A stretch of 5,700 nucleotides of DNA from Methanomicrobiales archaeon (GTDB taxonomy: Archaea > Halobacteriota > Methanomicrobia > Methanomicrobiales > Methanospirillaceae), in NCBI GenBank assembly GCA_022841205.1, contig JALHCK010000026.1:1-5700 (forward strand), written 5' to 3'. The position numbers were made by a program, and so were the translations under genes. Below are positions 1 to 5,482 of this stretch, piece by piece. Positions within the stretch are counted from its first letter, which is position 1, and each line of letters opens with the position of its first letter. The notes under the pieces were generated by a model, which was not told the origin of the DNA, made no database searches, and saw nothing but the letters and a program-made list of their open reading frames with translations.

Positions 1-84
1 CTCGCTGATGTTAGTGGTTCCCTTCCTGAGTTCAATCTCATGGATCAGGTCGCGTAACATTAGGTATTCCTCCACGTTTAGCAT
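1..84 (-). CDS. istA: IS21-family transposase IstA, N-terminal fragment (cut by window edge)
   Basis: Twenty-eight codons are visible from ATG at 84-82 down to the window edge. The protein starts MLNVEEYLMLRDLIHE and continues to a G-T-T-N-I-S-E stretch. This resembles the start of IstA transposases, in which a short helical lead is followed by a helix-turn-helix of the form 'IsEIARrtG'. The catalytic DDE core would lie off the window. A purine-rich GAGGGTGG stands four to five bases upstream of the ATG (about 97-90, minus strand) and could act as ribosome-binding site. A second in-frame ATG lies at 60-58, but the first has the better upstream signal. IstA works with the IstB ATPase to insert the element. 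With so little sequence, the IstA label leans on the terminal repeats beside it. Confidence 0.6.
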   Translation of the reverse strand, partial: MLNVEEYLMLRDLIHEIELRKGTTNISE

Positions 85-122
85 CCTGCCACCCTCTGTA
101 CACTGCACTGAGTGGTAGCGGG

Positions 123-166
123 GTGGGGAAAACTATCCCGCCCTAAGTGGGGAAAACTATGTCGCC
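123..166 (-). repeat. Two tandem IS21 terminal repeats, 24-base period
   Basis: Copy one is 123-142 (gtggggaaaactatcccgcc) and copy two is 147-166 (gtggggaaaactatgtcgcc), as written on the plus strand. They match at 18 of 20 positions, and the first 14 bases are identical. Four bases separate them, giving a 24-base period, about two helical turns, so both copies face the same side of the DNA. Repeated sites of this kind at IS21 ends are known to bind the transposase. The outer copy lies 7 bases inside the proposed element end at 173. Confidence 0.8.
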
Positions 167-247
167 ACTTTCAGTTTCTTTTCTTTCGTGCTAATTCTGA
201 AATAGCTCACTCCATCAAAAATATTCGGTTTTCGCAATAAATTATAG

Positions 248-256
248 TTATAAATA
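248..256 (+). promoter_or_regulatory. Archaeal TATA box for the glycosyltransferase gene (probable leaderless transcript)
   Basis: The sequence TTATAAATA is centred near 252, which is 28 bases before the GTG start at 280. Archaeal TATA boxes are normally centred about 26-28 bases upstream of transcription start, so transcription would begin at or next to the first base of the GTG codon. No Shine-Dalgarno sequence is visible between 257 and 279 (it reads gctttttcacatatagtatcct), which agrees with a leaderless message. The surrounding DNA (about 205-280) is strongly AT-rich, so TATA-like words also occur by chance (for example at 268-273). Confidence 0.5.
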
Positions 257-279
257 TGCTTTTTCACATATAGTATCCT

Positions 280-1368
280 GTGAAAATTGCCGTATGTCAT
301 GATCATTTTGTAAAAAGAGGCGGAGGAGAACGGGTAGTCATTGCCATGGCAAAAGCACTGAATGCCGACATTTATACCGGCTTTGTTACCTGGGAAGAAA
401 CTTATCCGGAGTTAAAGGATCTCCCCGTTACCGTCCTCTGTTCTTCCTTGAATCAGTGGAAAATTGCAAGGAAATTTGAGGAATCCGACCTCTCTCATTA
501 CGATCTCGTGCTATGCTCAGGAACCTGGGCAATTGCTGCTTCGAATAATCATCCTTCTGTCTGGTATTGTCACACCCCAGCTCGTTGGCTCTATCACCCC
601 CGCGATTTTCAGGAAGCTGCACGGGCCGCCATAAAAAACCCAATATTAAGGGCGCTAATAACTTCATTTATCAAGCCATTTTCAATTTACTGGAAACAAA
701 AGGATCAAACCTACGCCCGGCAGTTTGATAAAATTTTGTGTAACTCTCTGAATGTCCGTGAACGTGTGAAAGCCTGTTATGGGGAGGAAGTATACCGAAA
801 AAGCTCGGTGCTTTACCCCCCGATTTCAACAGACCGTTTTCGCTGGCTCGGGCAGGATAATTTCTATCTTTCAACTGCCCGACTTGATGGGCTCAAACGT
901 GTTGATCGGATCGTGAACGCCTTCAAGAATTTGCCGGATGAGAATCTGGTAGTTATTTCTGGCGGTCCGGATCTTGAAAAATTAAGAAAATCGGCTACTG
1001 GGTTTCCAAATATCCAGATTAAAGGATGGGTATCCGAATCCCAACTGGAATACCTGGTCGGTAACTGCATTGCTACGATTTACATCCCCGTTGATGAAGA
1101 TTTCGGGATGTCTCCGGTAGAGTCAATGGCGGCGGGAAAACCATGCATTGGAGTGCGTGAAGGAGGTCTTAAAGAGACCATCATCCATGGGGTAACCGGA
1201 TACCTTTGTGAAAATGCAACAGAAATTGAGCTCATCACAGCCATTACCGCCACCACAAAGGAGAAAGCCCTAACGATGCGGGAGTCCTGCATTTTCTGGT
1301 CAGGGAATTTTTCCGAGCAAATATTTAAAGAAGGCCTGAAATCAACGATTCAGGAATTCGAAAAGTAA
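280..1368 (+). CDS. GT4-family glycosyltransferase, WbaZ-like (GT-B fold)
   Basis: This is a 362-residue retaining glycosyltransferase of family GT4, predicted cytosolic or loosely membrane-associated, that transfers a sugar from a nucleotide-sugar donor to a growing (probably lipid-linked) glycan. The N-terminal Rossmann domain starts MKIAVCHDHF and carries the glycine-rich GGGER loop at 14-18. A WYCHTPARW segment at 95-103 and 'ILCNS' at 152-156 are typical of WbaZ-like mannosyltransferases. In the C-terminal domain, R201 and K206 (in ARLDGLKRVD) fit the donor-phosphate contacts, and E273-D-F-G-M-S-P-V-E281 is the EX7E motif, followed by SMAAGKP. Length and motif order are complete for the family. 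The start is GTG at 280, with no in-frame ATG upstream, no ribosome site, and a TATA box 28 bases away. It is transcribed alone, and its three sampled 60-base lines are about 43% GC, lower than the genes that follow. Donor and acceptor cannot be read from sequence; mannose is only a guess from the WbaZ resemblance. A role in N-glycan assembly is inferred from nearby aglB. Confidence 0.9.
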   Translation: MKIAVCHDHFVKRGGGERVVIAMAKALNADIYTGFVTWEETYPELKDLPVTVLCSSLNQWKIARKFEESDLSHYDLVLCSGTWAIAASNNHPSVWYCHTPARWLYHPRDFQEAARAAIKNPILRALITSFIKPFSIYWKQKDQTYARQFDKILCNSLNVRERVKACYGEEVYRKSSVLYPPISTDRFRWLGQDNFYLSTARLDGLKRVDRIVNAFKNLPDENLVVISGGPDLEKLRKSATGFPNIQIKGWVSESQLEYLVGNCIATIYIPVDEDFGMSPVESMAAGKPCIGVREGGLKETIIHGVTGYLCENATEIELITAITATTKEKALTMRESCIFWSGNFSEQIFKEGLKSTIQEFEK

Positions 1369-1424
1369 CTAATGACCTCCGTGCGAACCATGTAAATGTA
1401 ATGCTGACTTCCGGCAATGTCACG

Positions 1425-1455
1425 ATTTTACCGCAGATTTGTGTTTTGATTTAAT
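1425..1455 (+). terminator. Possible U-rich terminator after the glycosyltransferase gene
   Basis: About 55-85 bases after the stop codon the plus strand becomes T-rich, with TTTT at 1426-1429, TTT at 1438-1440, TTTT at 1444-1447 and TTT at 1450-1452. Archaeal termination often needs only short U-runs without a strong hairpin, so this is a reasonable site. No stem-loop precedes it, and the T-runs are interrupted. Confidence 0.25.
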
Positions 1456-1493
1456 ATCAGCCCATTCTGCTATAATTTGCATTACGTAAATGG

Positions 1494-1515
1494 TGATGTT
1501 TGGTCCATAACATCA
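1494..1515. repeat. Perfect 7-base inverted repeat in the convergent spacer
   Basis: TGATGTT (1494-1500) and AACATCA (1509-1515) are exact reverse complements around an 8-base loop (TGGTCCAT). It could form a small hairpin in RNA or serve as an operator-like dyad. It sits about 20 bases downstream of a TATAATTT word (1471-1478) and just before a strong ribosome-site-like GAGGAGG (1525-1531). One 7-base dyad in 230 bases is not far beyond chance. Confidence 0.3.
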
Positions 1516-1535
1516 AAAGGGATAGAGGAGGGTGT

Positions 1536-1616
1536 TTGAAAAAAAGTTTACCTGCTTGCATTTCCCGGAATAGGACGGTCTACTTCATTTTCCGGCATGC
1601 TATGTCCCACGCCTGA
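1536..1616 (+). CDS. Possible small ORF of 26 codons, TTG start (doubtful)
   Basis: A TTG at 1536 opens a 26-codon frame (MKKSLPACIS...) ending at TGA 1614-1616. What makes it more than noise is the GAGGAGG at 1525-1531, four bases before the TTG, and a TATA-like TATAATTT at 1471-1478 that would place a transcription start near 1500. The last five codons overlap the 3' end of the opposite-strand MFS gene. I do not recognise the peptide and see no domain or membrane segment. It could equally be the relic of a longer gene whose body was lost, or a chance frame. Confidence 0.15.
   Translation: MKKSLPACISRNRTVYFIFRHAMSHA
1539..1600 (-). terminator. Possible terminator of the MFS gene: stem-loop then T7
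   Basis: Just past the MFS stop codon on the minus strand, TTCCGG (1590-1595) pairs exactly with CCGGAA (1565-1570) across a 19-base loop, and ATGC/GCAT (1597-1600 with 1558-1561) can extend the stem across a small internal loop. Further on, the minus strand has a run of seven T (1545-1539). Either a U-run alone or stem plus U-run would fit archaeal termination. The gap of about 12 bases between stem and T-run makes it unlike a classic bacterial intrinsic terminator. Confidence 0.4.
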
Positions 1617-2760
1617 GTATTTTCCAGGGATATGGAACCCCCAGCATGAACACCGCTGCGATGAGGATCAGGGCCGGCACAGTAGCGAGCGCCAGCGAAA
1701 GTGAGTATACATCGGCCAGTATCCCGTTGACTGCCACGCCGATTCCTCCGGCACCTATTGCCACACCGAGCATCAAACCGGACGCTATTCCAACGCTGGA
1801 GGGGAGAAGCTCGTGAGACATGGCAACAGTCACTGCGAAGTTCGACCAGAGGAAGAATCCGAATAGAACAAGGGCGATAAATGATAAGGGACCCTCTGAA
1901 TGGAGGAAGAGGATCAGGAACGGCACCGAACAGATCAGGGTTGCCAGCGATATTTCTTTCTTGCCATAACGGTCAGCAAGTGCACCCCCGATGAGCTGTC
2001 CTGCGACGCCGGCAAACAGCATCAGAGTTATGAACAGATTTGCGGTAAAAATATCGTGTCCGCGGGATATGAGGAGCGGTGGGAAGAAGGCGATGGCCGA
2101 AAAAACCGCCCATGCCCTGAAGGTTGAAGAGGTGAATAGCAGACTGACCGGCCGGAGACTGGCAATGGAAAACGTTGTTGTGGGGGAAAAGTGCCCGGAT
2201 TGACTGGCCGCAACTGGTGGGATGATCTTTCGGAGGATGATTGACATGATCGCTGCCGGCGCGAGCAGGAACAGAAGTCCGGGAAGACCGAAGAAAAATA
2301 CCAGACCCCCGGCAAGGATCGGCCCAAGTGCATATCCGATATTTCCGCCCACCACGAAGATTGCTGTGATTCTCCCGCGATTCATATTGTCAGCAACCCG
2401 GCTCACCGTGGAGAGCGCATTTGGGTGAAAACAAGCGTGGCCGATAGCGGCAAGTGCTGCGCAGCAAAGCATGAGTGGGTAAGAAGTGACCACCCCGATT
2501 AGAGAGATAAAAACAGCAGAAATGAGCAGGCTTGTCGAGACATGTACCTGTCTCCCGTACCGATCGGACAGGTAGCCAAAGACAGGTTGGGTTGCTGATG
2601 ACATGAGGTTGTAAGAGGTGACCATCAGCCCGGCGAGAAAGAACGAGAGCCCTCGTTCTGCGATGAGAAGCGGCAGAATTGCGGTGATGACCGGCATGTA
2701 GATATCGGTGACAAGATGGGCAATTGAGAGTGGGATAATAGCCCTGTATAATCGGCTCAT
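1600..2760 (-). CDS. MFS transporter, fosmidomycin-resistance (Fsr)-like efflux family
   Basis: This is a 386-residue inner-membrane protein of the major facilitator superfamily, predicted to export a small molecule by proton antiport. Twelve hydrophobic segments can be traced: roughly 5-33, 41-62, 74-92, 94-112, 131-156, 158-178, 206-230, 236-259, 269-287, 290-312, 320-348 and 351-375, with a loop at 180-205 joining the halves. Motif A (G62-Y-L-S-D66-R-Y-G-R70) lies between segments 2 and 3. Its second-half copy is G259-A-L-A-D263-R-Y-G-K267. The antiporter-type motif C is at 138-151 (GGNIGYALGPILAG). The opening 'HLVTDIYMPVITAILPLL' and 'SATQPVFGYLSDR' resemble Fsr-type proteins. Archaea make isoprenoids by the mevalonate route, so fosmidomycin itself is an unlikely substrate; the true one is unknown. 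It is transcribed alone, convergent with the glycosyltransferase and divergent from aglB. Its two sampled lines are about 57% GC. Start: ATG at 2760-2758; see the entry at 2755-2766. Confidence 0.88.
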   Translation of the reverse strand: MSRLYRAIIPLSIAHLVTDIYMPVITAILPLLIAERGLSFFLAGLMVTSYNLMSSATQPVFGYLSDRYGRQVHVSTSLLISAVFISLIGVVTSYPLMLCCAALAAIGHACFHPNALSTVSRVADNMNRGRITAIFVVGGNIGYALGPILAGGLVFFFGLPGLLFLLAPAAIMSIILRKIIPPVAASQSGHFSPTTTFSIASLRPVSLLFTSSTFRAWAVFSAIAFFPPLLISRGHDIFTANLFITLMLFAGVAGQLIGGALADRYGKKEISLATLICSVPFLILFLHSEGPLSFIALVLFGFFLWSNFAVTVAMSHELLPSSVGIASGLMLGVAIGAGGIGVAVNGILADVYSLSLALATVPALILIAAVFMLGVPYPWKILRRGT

Positions 2761-2766
2761 GCCTCC
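2755..2766 (-). promoter_or_regulatory. MFS start region: GGAGG abutting the ATG, with overlapping ATG-GAG-GCA-TGA
   Basis: On the minus strand the start reads CTATGGAGGCATGAGC. The GGAGG (2766-2762) is separated from the chosen ATG (2760-2758) by one base, much closer than the usual 4-8, so it is a poor ribosome site for this start. An out-of-frame ATG three codons earlier (starting at 2767) reads Met-Glu-Ala-stop, and its TGA overlaps the MFS ATG as ATGA. The next in-frame methionine is M22, inside the first membrane segment, so the chosen start remains best. The message may be leaderless. Confidence 0.35.
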
Positions 2767-2784
2767 ATAGTATTGAGCGTTATT

Positions 2785-2791
2785 GGATAAA
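2785..2791 (-). promoter_or_regulatory. Possible TATA-like box for the MFS gene
   Basis: TTTATCC on the minus strand is centred about 28 bases before the MFS ATG, which would place transcription start at the ATG and give a leaderless message. The word is a weak match to the archaeal box. A similar TTTTATCC stands in front of aglB. Confidence 0.3.
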
Positions 2792-2901
2792 GCACCGATT
2801 GATTCCGCCGGTTCACTTCTGGCAATCCAACGACGGACTTCATGACGAAACCCCGATAACTATATTTCCGAATATCTGCAAATCGAATTATCATACTCGT
2901 A

Positions 2902-2909
2902 TTTTATCC
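2902..2909 (+). promoter_or_regulatory. Possible TATA box for aglB
   Basis: TTTTATCC is centred near 2905, which predicts transcription start near 2932 and a leader of about 19 bases before the ATG at 2951. An alternative TATATTT at 2861-2867 would start transcription near 2891 and give a 60-base leader that includes the AGGAGG at 2915-2920. The sequence does not decide between them. Confidence 0.33.
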
Positions 2910-2934
2910 CTGCGAGGAGGACGAATTACAACAG

Positions 2935-2970
2935 ATGGGGGTTTCCAGATATGAAGGTTACGTTCGATAA
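2935..2970 (+). other. Out-of-frame upstream ORF of 11 codons overlapping the aglB start
   Basis: ATG at 2935 begins an 11-codon frame (MGVSRYEGYVR) ending with TAA at 2968-2970, and so spans the aglB ATG at 2951 in another frame. An AGGAGG (2915-2920) precedes it at 14 bases, too far for an ideal site but the strongest purine run in the leader. If translated, it would compete with or couple to aglB initiation. If transcription starts near 2932, the AGGAGG would not be in the message. Confidence 0.2.
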
Positions 2971-5482
2971 GAACAGGACACTCATCTTCGGCATTCTAGT
3001 ATGCTGTATGGTGGCTTCGCTCTTCCTGCATTTTCTCCCGTTCTTTCAGATGGACCTGGCATCATACAGGATTCCCGGCGATCCTGATGTATGGTATAAC
3101 TACCGTCAGATTGAAGTGATGGCCTCTAATTTTCCCCTCTATTCATGGTTTGATCCCATGACCGCCTATCCTACCGGAAAGTATATTGATTGGGGGCCGA
3201 TGTATCCATTCCTAGCGTCTACTCTTTATCTTCTCACCGGTGTGTCGGACAGGGCAGATCTGATCTACACCTCTTCTATGACTACACTCCTGATCGGCAT
3301 AGCGATGATACCAGTCGCATTCTGCATCTCCAGGACACTCTTCGGATGGAAAGCAGGGATAATCGGAGCGATTTTCATCACAGTTATCTCCGGCCAGTTT
3401 TATTATGCCTCATCGTTCGGGGTTGCCGACCACCATATTGCCGAGGTGTTCTTTACCTCTCTGTTCTGCCTGTTTCTTTTAATTGCGATCGAGAAACGAG
3501 GAACATCAAGGTTTGATTTCCGCGATCCGGATACATTTATTCCTGTAATCGTACCCTCATTCCTTGCTGGCCTCTCGCTGGCTGCCGGTCTGCTGGTAGT
3601 TCCGACCGTGTTGATCTTTGCTGGCATACTGGCTATCTTTTCCTTTATCCTGTTTTTCTTGGACACTGTCCGGGGAAGATCGTCCGGGCAGCTTTTCCTG
3701 ATCAACAGCATTATCGCTCTCTGTTTACTTGCAGCCCTTGTCCTCACGGGTATCCCATCTCCCAAATACGCTCTTACTACCTATTCGATGGCGCTGATGC
3801 ATGCGTTCCTGATTCTTTTAGCAGGGACCATTCTCCTCTACCTCTATTCCATGGTGTCCCAAAAAAAGCCCATCCGGTTTCTTGGACTGGTCGTGCTCAC
3901 GGTAATTATCGGATACGCCGGTGCTGTTGCCATTGGCAGCGATATTGTTCCGATGGTCTCCTCTGCCATGAGGTTGTTTCTTGGAAGTACCGCTGATAAA
4001 TTTTCCATTATCGAATTGGAACCATGGTCTCTTGCAGATGCATTGAAAGATCTCAACATCGGCATCGTCCTGGCGTTGGCTGGTTTTGTAGTTCTTATTA
4101 ATAGGGCCTGGAAGGGGAAATCCGAGACCCACCTTTTCGCCCTCATCTGGGGAGCGGTGATAATCATCCTCGCGTTCCAATATTTGCGGTTCGCATACTA
4201 CGGGGCGGTGGTTATTGCCATCTTTTCCGCATGTGCTCTCGGAGCTGCCCTTACCTTGTGGAGTTCACCTGCAACCGGAGGGAGATCAAATTCGGTAAGA
4301 GTCGGAAACAATAAAGAAAAATCCAGAACATCAACTACGGGACGATGGATCAATTCCCTCTCCTTGCAGGGAAAAGGGTTATACATCGTTGCGGTGTTTA
4401 TAATCGCATTCTGTGGAATGTCACTTATCAGTGATTATTCTCTTGCGACGGATTATACCCGAAAAATGCAGATTCCCGCCCCATGGGTTGACACGCTCCA
4501 ATGGTTAGAAAAATCCACGCCCGGGTCCGGTGTGCCATACTATGGCCCCTATTCTGCCGATGGGTGGAAATACCCTCCCGGGGCGTACGGAATCCTGTCA
4601 TCGTGGGATTGCGGGCATTGGATAACATTCCTGGGAAAACGGATTCCGGTCACCAACCCGTTCCAGGATAATACCCAAGTAGCATATGGATTCCTCTTTG
4701 CAGAGTCTGAACATACTGCCGCCGGGATTGCACAAAACATTGGTATCCGTTACGTAATCGTTGACAGAAAGATGGTTGATACAAAATTCCAGCCCACTAT
4801 CCCTCTCTATAACAAATCTCTCACAGAGCACTACTATTTCGAGAATTACCTGGTACCCGATCGTAACGATACGTCAAAATTGCTTCCGGCTACCCTGATC
4901 AGTCAACCATACTATAGAACCATGCTGTCACGGCTGTATAATTCAGATGGTTCCCTGTCTGATCCTGCACAGGTTCTCTATATCGAGTATTCTCCATCGA
5001 CAGCAAAGCAGGCAGCCCCTGTCATTTCTGCCCTTGAATTCATGGACATTGATAAAGCACATCAACAAGTCCTTCTGTTCAATGCCGCACAAATCGAAGG
5101 GAGAGGTGCAGCCCTTCATGGCATCGAGCTCTCATCTCCTGTCGAGAAGGTGAGTGCTCTCCGCCATTTCCGCCTTGTATATGAAGGGTCCGGGCAGGAT
5201 GGAGAAGAAGATGCCGAGTTCTCAAATACAGTTAAGGTGTTTGAATATGTAGATGGGGCACAGTTGAAAGGGGATGGGATCATCGAAGTAACCGTGGAGA
5301 CAAATGCCGGGAGAGTGTTTATCTACCGGCAGGAGAGTGAGAACGGTACCTTCATTCTTCCGTATTCGACTTATGGTGGGGAGTACCCGGTTCATACCCC
5401 GGGGCCATACCGTATTGCAGGATCGGGAAGAACTATCGAGGTCGGCGAGGTGGATGTTATCGAAGGAAAAATTATCGGGTAA
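2951..5482 (+). CDS. aglB: Archaeal oligosaccharyltransferase AglB (STT3 family)
   Basis: This single-subunit enzyme transfers a lipid-linked glycan en bloc onto Asn of N-X-S/T sequons on the outer face of the membrane. About 13 hydrophobic segments occupy residues 11-493, followed by a soluble outer domain (about 500-843). Catalytic parts in order: D46 in the first loop (GDPDVWYNYR, 43-52); D160-H-H162 (GVADHH), matching the D/H metal ligands of archaeal AglB; S352-I-I-E355 in the fifth outer loop, a variant of the TIXE motif; and S551-W-D-C-G555 where the family has WWDYG, the sequon Ser/Thr-binding motif. D605-R-K-M-V-D-T-K-F613 occupies the DK/MI-motif region. Residues about 760-843 (VFEYVDGA, then FILPYSTYGG) are the familiar C-terminal beta domain. 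Length is normal for euryarchaea. A hydrophilic stretch at 440-465 joins segments 12 and 13. The ATG at 2951 has no in-frame alternative upstream and only a weak G-run (2937-2941) ahead of it. It is divergent from the MFS gene. Confidence 0.95.
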   Translation: MKVTFDKNRTLIFGILVCCMVASLFLHFLPFFQMDLASYRIPGDPDVWYNYRQIEVMASNFPLYSWFDPMTAYPTGKYIDWGPMYPFLASTLYLLTGVSDRADLIYTSSMTTLLIGIAMIPVAFCISRTLFGWKAGIIGAIFITVISGQFYYASSFGVADHHIAEVFFTSLFCLFLLIAIEKRGTSRFDFRDPDTFIPVIVPSFLAGLSLAAGLLVVPTVLIFAGILAIFSFILFFLDTVRGRSSGQLFLINSIIALCLLAALVLTGIPSPKYALTTYSMALMHAFLILLAGTILLYLYSMVSQKKPIRFLGLVVLTVIIGYAGAVAIGSDIVPMVSSAMRLFLGSTADKFSIIELEPWSLADALKDLNIGIVLALAGFVVLINRAWKGKSETHLFALIWGAVIIILAFQYLRFAYYGAVVIAIFSACALGAALTLWSSPATGGRSNSVRVGNNKEKSRTSTTGRWINSLSLQGKGLYIVAVFIIAFCGMSLISDYSLATDYTRKMQIPAPWVDTLQWLEKSTPGSGVPYYGPYSADGWKYPPGAYGILSSWDCGHWITFLGKRIPVTNPFQDNTQVAYGFLFAESEHTAAGIAQNIGIRYVIVDRKMVDTKFQPTIPLYNKSLTEHYYFENYLVPDRNDTSKLLPATLISQPYYRTMLSRLYNSDGSLSDPAQVLYIEYSPSTAKQAAPVISALEFMDIDKAHQQVLLFNAAQIEGRGAALHGIELSSPVEKVSALRHFRLVYEGSGQDGEEDAEFSNTVKVFEYVDGAQLKGDGIIEVTVETNAGRVFIYRQESENGTFILPYSTYGGEYPVHTPGPYRIAGSGRTIEVGEVDVIEGKIIG

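Larger units (their letters stand above)
1..173 (-). mobile_element. Left end of an IS21-family insertion sequence (partial, runs off window)
   Basis: Read on the minus strand, the element appears to begin with TG at 173-172 (TGAAAGTGGCGACATAG...), the usual IS21-family terminal dinucleotide. Two tandem copies of an end repeat follow, and then a transposase start at 84. This order (TG end, multiple terminal repeats, short leader, istA) is typical of the left end of IS21-type elements, where the repeats are transposase binding sites. The rest of the element (remaining istA, the istB ATPase and the right end) lies before position 1, so family, completeness and target-site duplication cannot be confirmed here. 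The element ends 106 bases upstream of the glycosyltransferase start. The assignment is recognition of end structure and IstA N-terminus, not a database match. Confidence 0.72.

Noticed and set aside
1446..1476. TTGATT ... TATAAT resembling a bacterial sigma-70 promoter
   Set aside because: The spacing is 19 bases and the setting is archaeal. The TATAAT word is better read as an archaeal TATA-like element or chance in AT-rich DNA.
1532..1573. GTG-started 13-codon frame (MFEKKFTCLHFPE)
   Set aside because: The GAGGAGG directly abuts the GTG with no spacer; the TTG at 1536 has better spacing, and the peptide is very short.
3403..4180. Three minus-strand frames of 107-120 codons inside aglB
   Set aside because: They overlap each other and conserved membrane segments of AglB, and their translations are low-complexity and unlike proteins.
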